Source of the DNA: Lytechinus variegatus | Lineage: Eukaryota > Echinodermata > Echinoidea > Temnopleuroida > Toxopneustidae | Assembly: GCF_018143015.1 (NCBI RefSeq) | Contig: NC_054741.1 | Location: 58,774,197 to 58,838,196, forward strand | Direction of reading: 5' to 3' | DNA length: 64,000 nt | Shown here: positions 23,025 to 35,800 of the stretch, in pieces | Numbering within the stretch: the stretch's first letter is position 1 | Layout of the letters: every line of letters begins with the position of its first letter | Notes under the pieces: model-generated | Database searches by the model: none | Seen by the model: only the letters and a program-made list of their open reading frames with translations | Told to the model about the DNA's origin: nothing | Translations under genes and position numbers: made by a program

Positions 23025-23640
23025 ATGAATCATATCGCATGAAAATCAAGACAGTTGTATGAAAAAAAAATGATTATTAATTGTTATAAATTTATATACA
23101 ATTGGATTTCGTAATTTTCACTTTATACTCAGTTAAAGTGCCATCCCATGCAGTAACATTTTTTTGTGGGACACGCTGTAGTGTACAATGATTGGTGTGT
23201 TCGCGTCCTCTTTAAACACCGGCGGTGTAGTTTTAACATTACTGTTTTTGAAAAGAGCACACAAACAAATAATTCTTGTTGTGGTCGTATGCTCATTACT
23301 GACAACACTCCAAATATGAAGAAGAGACAGTGGTTGTAAACAAAGTCATAGATCACTGTGAAAACCAATTCGGTTAAATCCAATTCGTGTTATAAATATT
23401 TACAGTACAATGCACCCAAAATTCAAAAGTTCATGCCGAAATATTATATCATCATTGGTGTCTGATTTACAAACAAAAGCAACGAGTCGTTATTGTTAAG
23501 CTTTCCCTAGATAGGGAATTGTGATTAAGTAATTGCAGTAGACATGGTAGATAGAGCAAGTCTAACAAGAAGAGTCCAAGAAGCAATTCGGTAGTGTGCT
23601 TGTGACAATAGATTAGCTATTAAATCTCTTGTCAGAGGCA

Positions 23641-23886
23641 CACTCTCTAAAAAAATATTGGGTAAAGTGCACTATGAGGGTAATTATGTGTCCAACCCAA
23701 TATTGGGCATTTCTTTGGGGCATTTTTATTTATCCAGTGTGATGAAAAATTTGGCCCATTCTAAAGTGATTGCTGCTTGTTTTGTAACCTTACTGGGCAA
23801 TATGCTTCCTGCACTATACTGCCCAACATTGGTTACATAATTACCCTCGTGGTTGTAAAACAGTTACCCAATATTTTTACAGTGCA
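23641..23886. mobile_element. Palindromic MITE (AAATATTGGGTAA termini)
   Basis: Inverted ends CACTCTCTAAAAAAATATTG and, inverted, GTGCACTGTAAAAATATTGG, each followed by GTAA. Inner GAGGGTAATTATGT is also found inverted. It is about 245 bp and has no credible gene. Confidence 0.55.
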
Positions 23887-25029
23887 CTTGTCTCATTTTA
23901 GAGCAATATCGAATAATGTATACTGACAATATCAATGGTATTTTGGTAAAAATTTATTTTTTCCATTGAAATTTTAAGATGACCCTCATGATTGTAAAAT
24001 TTTGAATTGTCATTTGCAATGAAAACATATAAATTAATTCACAAGACACTTAAGGTAATGTATATTTTTTTTATTTCTGCAATGATACACCGGAAACCTA
24101 TTTCCAACTCAACTACTTCGGAACCGTCTGTAAAAATGTATTTGTTTCTTTATACTTGTATCTATGAACTTATTTATTTGGTGAAGCAGCTAGGTTCTGT
24201 CAACCATTGGAACAATATCCCTTTTCAAGTCTGATTGCCAAAACTCATAGCTCTGCATGCTCGGAGTTTTATTTTTGTAAACTTCTATATTCATTAAATA
24301 AGTACTTAAAATCCCCTTTTCATATTAGTTTATTAAAAATATTGACTCGCACTTTGCGCGCGCATTTATAGTTAAAATGTGCATTAACACGCGCATCCTG
24401 TTCACGATTACAAAAGGTGCTTAAAATGTCCCACTTTCAGGCCAGAATATATATTTAAAAGAACGCACTCACATTGGGCCAATTAATGAGATACATATCT
24501 TTTTCATGAATTCCTACGAATTTTCCTAGATCGGAACATCAGATTATTTCAGATAGCATGCACTGCGAGCTTGCATTATTGACAGGAAGATACTTATCAT
24601 TTTTAATGATTACGGAGAAAAACGTTAAGTTTATTTTCCGCCCCTATTGGCAAATGTATGAAAACATCAAATAATTTCAATTTCATGTAACAGAAAAAGG
24701 GAGGTGGGAACATGAAATCATGAGCCCACCTATATTTGCCTCATTACGCCACCGCCTCTTCATACCATGATTACGACCGGGAAATTTTTGGTTCTTGCCC
24801 CCCCCCCCGGTCACCGACCCCCGTTATGCCCCTGCGTAAAAAAATGTTCCCACTGAAAATGGGAACTTGTGGAATTTTTAGTACAAAATATGGGCCTATA
24901 AATGAACTGCTCAAATGTTGTATCACCACATTAAAAATTTGTAATTCTTTGATGGATTCCTGTCAAACTAATTGACGAGTAGGCCTATCTCTTTTTTCTA
25001 CTTTTATTAGAGTTATTTAGCATTAGAGT
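23887..25029. other. Intergenic sequence, no gene recognised
   Basis: AT-rich. It contains a CACTTTGCGCGCGCAT core near 24345 and a C-run at 24799 adjoining CCGTTATGCCCCTGCGT, resembling the edge of the CGCGTAGCCAGG element family. Confidence 0.35.
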
Positions 25030-25605
25030 TATCAACATTTTGTGTAACAACCATTTGGTCCAATCATCACATCGTCTAGTCACCAGTTCATCTAGGAACA
25101 TTTCACTGGCAGATTGTGAAGGGCACAGCCGCCCCATACCCCCCTTTTGAGAAGCAAAATTAAAATTTGTAATGTAAAAAAGCCGTTAAGACAGAAGTAT
25201 GCCCCCCCCTTTTGAAAATGAAGACCTTTTTTTGCTTGTCAAATTATTTCAGGGACGAAATATCCTTAATTTTTGGTTAAAAACAATTATTTCCTCGGAA
25301 AAATGCGCCGCCTTTTGGAAAATCCTGGATTCGCCCCTGTACCAATATATCTCATAACTAGTTGGTCTCACTTGAATATCCATTTCATTTTCGTTCATTT
25401 TGCACAATTCACACTTAATCCAATTAGACCAAATGGTATATAGACCAAATGGCTACTGGGCTAACTGGTTACTAGACGAAATGGTGAGTGGACGAATTGG
25501 CAATTAGACAATGTGGATAGTGGACAAACCGATGGTAACCAAATGATAGAAGACGAGTTGGCAAATGGACGAATTGGCATTAGACAAACTGGAAATAAAC
25601 TGTAT
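25030..25605. mobile_element. Short TU-like foldback with an inserted GGATCC-family element
   Basis: Forward repeat units (CCATTTGGTCCAATCATC) occupy 25040-25095. A unique inner segment (TTCATTTTGCACAATTCAC, 25390-25415) is followed by reverse units (TAGACCAAATGG) to 25605, ending near CTGGAAATAAAC. The same inner segment occurs at 46160-46190 and, inverted, at 60310-60345. The GGATCC element at 25098-25345 interrupts the left arm. Confidence 0.65.
25098..25345 (-). mobile_element. GGATCC-family palindromic element, copy nested in the TU-like foldback
   Basis: It ends TTTTGGAAAATCCTGGATTC then GCCCCTG, the inverse of the left edge of the copies at 3356 and 36403. Non-coding. Confidence 0.55.
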
Positions 25606-26851
25606 GAATATAAGAACACAATATAGGGACACTAAAGAGTTCCTATACATGTTACTGGAATGCAAAATAGGGAGTGTCCCAATCAAATGGGGACACTTGG
25701 CAAGTATGTTATCCCATAACTGCAACTGTGAATAAATAATGTCATAACACAATATAATTCCTTTTCACTTTGTAATGGAATAGCATACATGAAAATAGTC
25801 AGGCTATACAGGTGTCATTAATTAAATTACACGAATTAAAATTTAATATGTAATAAAATCAATCTATAATTCAAAATTTATTTTGACAAGATAATATATT
25901 TTTTACATCACTTATTACATTTTTGATGGTTTGCATACATGACAAATGTTGAGGTTGACTCCTCCATAATTCATATACAAAGTTATCATAAATTTGTCAC
26001 GAACAAAGACATATTTTTTAAGACTGGCTTTATCATACAGTACTATTGCACCTATTTATAGCTAAAACAGACATGAATTTGAAACCATGTTATCAAGATT
26101 TGGAATGGAAGGAGAAATATGCGACTCATTCTATACATTTTTGTAATATAATTATTCTATTCCAAGTCAGCTACTTATTGCTTAAAACATTAATAGTTCA
26201 ATCTAAATGTGTTTAAAAAGCCTTTATAAAATACTCTGCTCAGAAGGCAACAAAATATTGCATAGTTTTGTTCATTTATAGTAATTTCTTTTGATAGCAG
26301 ATATTCCATGCCCATTATACAATTCATATATCATACTTAATGTAACAGTATTGATCATTAATCAAAGTTATTACATTGAATAGTTGATTGTGATGGTTAA
26401 TGAAAAATGATTGTTTTAAAAAAAATACCCACCATATAATGTGTGGACATATCATGATATAACATTTGTACAAGACAAATTCTTTTCTTCAATACTTCTA
26501 TGGTGAAGTAGGATCATATAATGCCTTTGGAATAACAAAGTAAGATAGGTACAGATAAATGATACACGATAAAATGGTGAAGTAACCACAATATCAGTAC
26601 TTTTTAATATGAATAAGTCGGTGGCTCATGCAGATAATGCCAATGGGGCTTGTATTGTATGTAAGTATACCACTCGTCTATCGCCATTCAAACAATTTTT
26701 TTCAACAAGAGCATAACAATTAAAAACAATCAGAGAAGGACTGCACAAATGGCTTGCGATCAAAATATGTGATTCAATAATTGAGGGTTATGCAGCCTTA
26801 AGTTGGCTCAAGTGTGTGTGAAGTTGAACTGAGCCCCTTTCACATGCCATT

Positions 26852-29800
26852 TTAATATGCTCGATAGACCCAATGATACCTAGAACCATCTTCAGGGAAG
26901 ATTCCGTCCGAACCTATTATACATGGGAGACGAGAAGAGAGAAAAGATAAATAGAGGGGGAGAGACAGAGGGGGGGAGAGATGGAGGAGGGCGGCAGAGA
27001 GTGGAGTATGAGACAGAAGGGGGAAATGATGGAGAGAGATGTATATCATAGAGGAGGGAAGTGAAAGATATAGCATGGAGGAAAGAGATGGGAGATGATG
27101 GGAAAAAATGGGGAGAATAAAATGAAAATAAAATGAAAAAAGACAGAGGGATGGGGAATATGGGAGAAAAAGCGAGGGGGACAAAGGAAAAGGTCAGAAA
27201 GTAGACACAAGCATGAGAGAAAAGGAGAAAGGGAGGAGAAAGGAGTACAGGGGTGGGGGAATGTAAAGGGAGAAGGGATAAAGAATATAAGTGGGTGAGA
27301 TGTAAGGGATTAGGGAAGGAAAGAATGAAGAAGAGAGAGGAGGGAGAAAGACAAACACAAAAAGAAATTTAAAAGAAATTAGAGTGGAGAGATGAATGAG
27401 GGGGTAGGAAAGAAAGCAGAAAGATGATAGAATAAAGGGGAAAGAGAGACAGGAGAGGGGAGAAAAAAAAGAATACATAGACAGAGAGAAAAGAATAAGG
27501 AAAGAAGGAAAGACAAAAAGGGAAGAATAATGTAAGAAGAAGACGAAAAGAATAGATAATAAAGTTAGAGAGATGCCAGATAGAGAAGTGAGTAAAGAGG
27601 GAAGAAAGAGGAAAACAGATGAGAAAGTAGGTGCACAGACAAAACAAAATGAAAGTAGTAAAATGAGAGGTAATGGGGGCAGACAAGGAAAAAAAGAAAG
27701 GTAAAATGGTATGAAGAAACAGGAGAAAGAAGGGGTGACAGATGATGAAAGACGAGTTAAAATAAAGGAGGAAAAATCAGAAAGAGACAGTATGAAAGGA
27801 GAATGCAGATATGGAGAACAACAGGAACAAGAAGAGTTAGTATATATCCATATAATTGCTTACAAATTTGGGTAAATTTGACATAAATCATAACCAAGAT
27901 CGATGATAAAGAATTTCAGGTTTCGATAAGCTGCCACAAGGACACAATATAGTGTAGTACACAATGTTCTAGTTCTATTGAGTGGTACATCATAGGTATG
28001 AGATGAGCAGATGCCAAATAGTCTTGCCTTCAGAACTGGTATCCATGCATACAAGCAACATTTTGAAATCAGGAGGGTATTTCATAAAGACTTGCATGTG
28101 ACTTTGATAAAGTCAGTGCTGACATGCGTATAATGTGTAACATGCAATCTTATATACGCAGTAAGTCCTCTTACTTGCCATGATTATCCTAATGCAGTGA
28201 TGCTTTTTATGGTTACACTTCGTAATTCCAAAGGTTCTTTATTCCGAAGGTTCGTAATTCTGAAACACGTAAATTGCCTATACCTCGATGTTCGTTACTC
28301 CGAAAACGAAAAAGGATTTGTTAATCCGAACATTTGTGGTGTAATTCCGAAGGTTCGTTAATCCGAAAAGGAAATTAGAGTCGTAATTCCGAAGGTTCGT
28401 TAGTCCGAAAACTAAATGAGGTTCATAATTCTGAAGGTTTGTTAATCCGAAAACGAAATGAGGCTCATAATTCCGGAGGTTCGTTAGTCCGAAAACGAAA
28501 TGAACAACAAACCTCATTTCGTTTTCGGATATACGAACCTTCGGAACAACAAACCTTATTTCGCTTTCGGATTAACGAACCTTCGGAACAACGAACCTCA
28601 TTTCGTTTTCGGATTGTCGAACCTTCTGAACAACGAGCCTTATTTCGCTTTCAGATTAACGAACCTTCGGAGCAACGAAGCTTCGGAATTACGAATGTAT
28701 ACGGCTTTTTATATGGAAACCTAACTAGACATATAAGAGTGACTCTAAGTATACTTAACCCTTTGTGAAGACCCCCTCATCATTTCAATGACATGACAGA
28801 CATTTAGACCTACACGACATCATAAAACCAATGGCCCGTATTCTGAAGTTGGGTTTAACTTAATCTCAGGTTTAAAATTGTGACTTAAGCATGGATAGCC
28901 AATTGTTACATAAATCACTAACAGTAGAGATATCATATATTTGGCTCTTAAATCATTCATAACTGTCTAGGAAGTATAGATAGATGATTGTCTTCACCAT
29001 CAACGAATCAGGAAAGAGCACACTAAACATAAGAAACACAGAACTTCATAAAATTTTTGACACTTTTGGCTTCCCATAATTTTAGCACAGAGTTAGAACA
29101 TGGTCTAAGTTAAACCCAACTTCAGAAAATATGGGCCAATTAATTCACAGAGCATGAAATATTCTTTAAAAAGGGGACTGATAAATCTATCATTTACTTA
29201 CCAGTAGTAGCCAATGATTGGTCATCATTCTCATCCACTGTATATATAAACCAATAGAGACCGTTGGCATTATCATTCACAACGTCATGGATTGAAGTAA
29301 TATAGTTGCCAAACTGGGTCAATTTAGATTCAAAACTGCAGAAAGAAACAATAAAAAATAAGAATATTGTTACAAGTAACATTGCATCATGCTTGTCCGA
29401 TATTCAAATGTCAATTCTATCCTTAAAAAAAGAAAAAACAATTTGCTTGAGAAAAAACTAAATTGTTATTACTATAAAGCAGTACAGATTCAAATGCTAC
29501 ATTTAGCGAGATTCCTATAAAGTCGATTATCTTTAGCAACATATTACATATTGTAGCGCATAGGAATATGCAATCTGCTATGTGTTAGTTTCATGTCACA
29601 TGATTGAGGTCAAAGATCAATGAACTTTAGCCAAGTTGGAGTATTCGTTGAATTACTATCATAACTTTGAAAGCTTATGGATCTTATTCATAAAACTTGG
29701 ACATAAGAGTAATCAAGTATCACTGAACATCCTGTGTGAGGTTCAGGTCACATGACCAAGGTCAAAGGTCAGTGAGCTTTGGCCATGTTGGGGGTATTTG

Positions 29801-32800
29801 TAGAATAAACATCATAACTCTAAAAGTGTTAGATCTAGTTCATAAAACTTGAAGATAAGAGTAATCAAGTGTCAATGAAGATCTCGTGCAAGTTTAGGGC
29901 CAAATGACCAAAGTCAAAGATCATTTAAGGTCAATGAACTTTGGCCATTTTGGACATAATTATTAAATTGCTGTCATAACTTTCAAAGTTTATGGATATA
30001 GTTTATGAAATGTGGACAGGGGTAATCAAGTATCACCGACAAGTCTTAGGTCACATGATCAAGGTCAAATGTCATTTAGGGTCAGTGAACGTAGTATTGT
30101 ATCATTGTATGAGTGGTGTTTTTTGTGAATCATTTTTTTATAGTAGTTTTCAAAGCCAGCACTGCTGCTATATTGAATCGTGTAATGACTGCCAGAGGCA
30201 CTCCACTTGTGTTTCTGGGGGTGCTGATGTAATTTTGAAAAAAAAAGTTTTTCACTACAAAATGAAGGTCACATTGGATACATTTTTCCATTTTTACACA
30301 TCTTCCCGAATACCTGGAGGTGCTGCCTCTTATATAATGATATACACAGCACCCCAAGGAATTTTTTTTGGGTGCTTCAGCATCCCCAGCACCCCTGATT
30401 CCCAGGGCCATGTCCTAACCCCACCTTCTTCCCCCTCCCCCCAGAAAAAAAATTAAAACGTTTCCCACCAACCTGAAGGAGCCGGCTTGACGAGCACGTT
30501 CCATGGCCCTATAAAGGTTTTCTCCTGGTAGGATGTCAACAGAGAATGGAGGGAAAGTACTAATGACATTATGACCCTCGCTATTAAGTAGTTTCTGACT
30601 GATCTCAAAGTTAACCTGGATGGTTTGATCTCTATGTCCAATCGGGGGTATGCTCTGCATTGCATCTGAGTAAATGAGAATAAAAACAAAATCTCTACTT
30701 TAACGAGTCTCGCCTGATAGCGATCGATAGAATATGCAATATGATCTTTTGACCCCTCGATGACCTTTGACCTTATCATCCTCATGAACACACACATGGT
30801 ATTAACCAACGGTTAATTCTTCCAAGTGTAAACACACTTGATGCAGAAATAACGAAATGAGGGCAATTTTAACGAAAGAATTGACATTCTGACCCCTAGA
30901 TTGCCTTTGACCCCATCATCTTCAACACATTTTTGGTACTACCCAATGAACATTTGAGCCAAGTGTGATCAAAATTGATGCAGAAATAACGAAATGAGAG
31001 CAAGATTAAATTTTTTTATACAAAGGATGGACATGACCTCATATCATTTGACCTTTTGACCCCTAGATAACCTTTGACCCCATTATTCTATTACCCTAGC
31101 ATGTGGTATTACCCAAGGATCATATGTACCACGTATGAACTTAATTGATGCTGAAATAAAGAAATGAGAGCAAGCTGAACGAAAATTTTAACATTTTTGT
31201 AACAGACCAACTAACAGGAAAAGTGATCACTAGGTATCTGCCGAACCTCGTTCAGGCGAGACAAAATGAGACTAAACAGACTAAAAAGATTGAGCAAATA
31301 GTATTCAGGTCAGCATTAACAGGCGCCTTGTTAACACATTGAATAATACGTCTATTATGTAACTCTATTCATCTGTATTCAATTGATCAATGCATACTTC
31401 ATCTACATCATCTGGTCTGATTTCCAGATGGGTCTTTTTAATGTCTTTAATGTCTTTATTTCCATATTAGTAAAAAATCAAATTCATATTTACAACACAT
31501 AAATGCATTTCTAGTCATTAACTATTTACATACATTCAATTCTATTCAATTCAAATAAAACATTAATTTTCTTCCATTTCAGTACATTTTTCATAAACAT
31601 AAATTCATACATAAATCAATTTGCTATAAAAAAAATTAATAAATATGTACGTATTGGGTTTAAGGAAGAAAGCGTATACCCTAAAAGCTTAGGCTTGTGG
31701 CGGGAGAGAGCAGAGAGCATAAAGAGAGCAGGAAAAAAATGCATTTCATAATTCATGTACAATAATATAGTAGATGAGGAAAAAGGGGGAACTAAAAAGC
31801 AAAGCTTGTGGGTTAAATGTTCCCCCCCAGGAACAAAAATTTAGTAGATTGTGTACAAGAAGAAGATGATAAAAAAGTGTTTAAACAGAGTACTAAGCAA
31901 AAACAAAAACAAACACATCCACACCACACAGTCAATCACACAGGCATGGGGGGGGGGGAGGTATTTGTACCTAGTCAATTGTGCCTGGAACAAGTCACTC
32001 TTAAATTTGTAAATGAAAATAAAGATTTCAATTGGACCAGCCACAAAGAGTGGCTTCATTCTCAACTTTTTGTTTGAGTCACTGTTTCCTCGTCTCAAAC
32101 TGGCATATGGCCTAATCATCAGAAGGTCTGTTGATTATTTGGTGAACCATTGCCAAAATTGATATATACTTACTGCACATGCCTACTTGAGTGGAATTTA
32201 GACAAAATGGAAAGAAGACAAACTAGTTTAAGACAAAAGGAAAATGTAGACTTTCACTACCTGGCAACCCATAGAGGTCTCCTTTAAGAAGGAATTTCAA
32301 AGTTTATCTTGATCCTGAATGCTAGCAACTAATGGAATATATATAAGGAGAGAAATACATTTAGAAAATTGATACCATTTGCGATGCTGTTCCTGAATAA
32401 AAGATTGTAACTGGAGCCTATCGTTACACCCTCTCAGTTGGTAATACAATATTAACAATGAAACCTAACTAACATCTAAAATGCATACGGACAATTATTA
32501 ATGAAATGATGGAATTTTCGTTCAATTTGACGTTATATCCATTTATCACTTTTTAGCTTGGCACCAAAAAATCGCTGTCAGTTTGAGGAGAGAAAAAAGA
32601 TCAATTTAACCTCAGAGAAGTTGGGTACCTCTGCAAGTTAAACTAAACCAAGTGAGGGTTTACTATCTATACTTTTTTTTCAAATTTCATACTTCTTACA
32701 ATTATTATTCTTTGTCTCATACTTTTTCAGAATTTAAAGATGATTTATATCTTCTACGTTTAAAACATTTTTTTGAAGGGGGGTGAAATAACCTTGTACT

Positions 32801-35800
32801 GGACAATCCTGCTGAATATCAGACAAGCTCCCATGGTGACGGTTGCTAAGCAATGGCAGGATCTGGATAGTGCTTCCTTGGTTACCAAAGTGACCATCCT
32901 CCAGCTGGGCATCAAGGACGTGAGTTAAGGCATCTTCACATCGCCATAGTGATGGTGATTTACGGGCAGCGATTAAAGCCTAGGAAAAGTATCAAATTGA
33001 AACCTTTGAACTGAAAAGAATCATGAGACACCATCAACTCATTTTTCACAAAGCATTTATATGCACATAATACAGTACAATATTCAGATATTAATCTGAA
33101 TATTACTGTATTATGTGCATATACATGTAAATGCTTTGTGAAAAATGAGTGAAATACTAAAATGTCATAACTTCCCTATTCATTCAAATCACTTCTTTGT
33201 TGGGGTGGACTTTGAACTTTGAATACAATTTTAGTTCATTTATACGATTTTAAAAAACGTCCAAGTGCATATTTTGGTGATGTTATACATAATTTGAAGT
33301 GTAGCTTTATGAAACAGCTCAGAGGGATGATGAGGTTTTTGTTTTTCAACTGATATTGTACATTCTGAAATGGCAAGATCCCTCTTATTAATTCAATTTG
33401 TAAGCATAGGTTTCCAGGAAAAAATAGTTTTATTGCTCTGGAGCAATGGAGAATCTACAGATCAACATATATCTCCCATTTTATGTCACATAGTTTAATA
33501 CAGGTCAGCAATTTAGGCTTGTTGGGACATGGTGTAACAAGTCAGAGCAACAAAATACAGCAGCATTTCTATGTACAATCTAACAGGGTATAAGAAATCA
33601 ACAAAAATGTTGCAAAGGCATTGATTTGGGGGGATGCAAGACACTAAAGACAAACCAAATTTGTTAATAAAGGATGTTAATGCAAATTGAAAAATATGGA
33701 GCAAAATGATCTTTCTAGAGCTACATAGACAACCCATGTGTCAAGACACCATTAAACATGACCTATGCCATTATTATAAAGTCATTGTATGAAATGAGTA
33801 TTGATATTATAATTCCATTCCTGAATAGAGAGTTTTGTGGCAACACCATGTAGGTTAGTCCTGAAAAGGACTGTTTATCTTTCTGGTAATAGTTCTGAAA
33901 AGAACTTTGCGGCAACACCATGTAGGTTAGTCCTGAAAAGGACTGTTTGTTTATCTTTCTGGTAATAGTTCTGAAAAGAACTGTTCTGGTAATAGTTCTT
34001 TTTCAGAACTATTACCAGAAAGATAAACAGTCCTTTTCAGGACTAACCTACATGGTGCTACCGCAAAACTCTCTATTCAGTCTTACCACCATGCAAACCT
34101 TCAAAGCTCGCAATTCTATTCCTCATGTTGGGAATTGCCTGAACAAATATGGGCCATTTCTGGTCCTGTAATGCATGTTTAATGTGTCTGACCATTTGAA
34201 AAAGTATGAAAAATCTTGCTGAAATTTGCTACATCATATCTGAACGAGTCTTTTAAAGTGCATACCTGAGCTGCTAATGCAGTGCTAATAATATTTGTAT
34301 TATCAGAGTTACTGAACCCGCCATCGGATGTCTGATATCCCATGATGCAGCTGGCACCTTTCTGTAGCATGTTCCTCAGAGGGATGAGTCTTTGAGGACG
34401 ATTGAATGAACCCTGCATGCAATCCATAGCCATGACTGCCATAGACGTCACATCTTCATGGTGATATCAATTTCAGATAGAAGACGGAAAGGAAAGAGAG
34501 GGAAAGAGAGGAAGAATAGACAGAAAGAGTGAGAGAAGAGAGAGAGCATGAGAATACTGTCATCAAAATGATTCAAGAGAGTTCAAAACAAAAAGCAAGG
34601 AAGTGAAAAGTATCAGAACAAAGACAGAATTAGGGGGGGGGGAGTAAATGAGGTGGGAGGCATAAAAACAAAATTTGTCTGATAGATTTTCCACTGCAAG
34701 CATTTGAAATTCAGGCCTCTGCCATTACTAGACCTGAAATAAATTATTCTAACAGTATTCAAAAATTTAATAATCTAAATATATTGTCACTGATATACAT
34801 TATTCAAGTAATGCATCTCCAAGTTATTGTGACAATGAGCTTTGTGTACTTTGACCTTTACTGCATTACCTCTAAATTCTTATCCGGCCATAAGCCTTGT
34901 TGGAAGTCAATCCCTCAACCAGTGCTTAAAAAAATAATAAAGAAAGAGATATTTTCCGATATTTTCAATTTTGTAAACAATTCACTGATGCATAGACTAT
35001 ACTTCAAAGCCAATATATCCCCTATTCGGATGCCTATACATATGACTTTGTACCATACCGTAGTGTCCCTTTAAATATTAACCAATATTTCATGCAACGA
35101 AAAGCTATTACAATACCTTAGATAAAAATAAAGATAATTTAATTTTCCTTACCGACACCAAATGGAAAGCATCCATCCTCCTGCTGCATCCCCTCCAGAG
35201 TTCCTATGGCACTGTGTGGCACGTCACTCCCGGTGCTGCACAAGGCAAGCACCGCCAGGGAGTACGGGAAGTAATTTAAGGTAAGACTAGCGTTAAAGTT
35301 GTCCACCCGTTGATGCAAGTGTTTCATGATGTTGTGGCCATGGAAGTTGGAGGCATTATGGCAAGTAGCATGAAGTGCCATGGCATAGTAGCCTAGCTTT
35401 CCTAGAGACATTTCCTTGAAGCCATGTCTAAAAATGAAGTTAAATACGATGATATTGATTAGTTTGGGCATCTACGATCTAACAAGAAGAAAATCCCCAG
35501 ACACCCCACTTTACCATAGCCTAGTGCGTCTACTAACCATTTGGTCTAATAGCAATCGGGAAAATTTACTACATTGTCTAATTTCCAGTAAGGCTATATA
35601 TTTACTTCTTCTGATATCCACTCCGTGTAACACAATAAAAGGGTACTCTGAAAATAATTAATCGAAATAAATAGAGTAAAATTCACAGAGCAAAATGATG
35701 AAAATTTCATCACAATCCAATCCAATAAAAAATAATGAAGTTACAGAATTTCAAAGTTTAGCAATATTTTGTGAAAATACTTATATGTACATCGTCATGA

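Larger units (their letters stand above)
21286..23184. mobile_element. TIR element (CTACAGCGTGTCCCAC ends) with other repeats nested inside
   Basis: CTACAGCGTGTCCCACGAAAAA at the left and its inverse, TTTTTTGTGGGACACGCTGTAG, at the right define a 1.9 kb unit. Inside are the TTAA element 21494-22087, a palindrome at 22181-22459 and the SINE at 22847-23024. No transposase is seen. Confidence 0.5.

Noticed and set aside
26852-27686. Minus-strand frames rich in Ser, Phe, Leu and Pro
   Set aside because: Products of the purine-rich tract. Only the short start of this region (26852-26913) is coding, as the last exon of the cobalamin-binding gene.
28278-28724. Repeated FVFGLTNLRN peptide frames on both strands
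   Set aside because: The same palindromic minisatellite read in opposite directions; not a protein repeat family.
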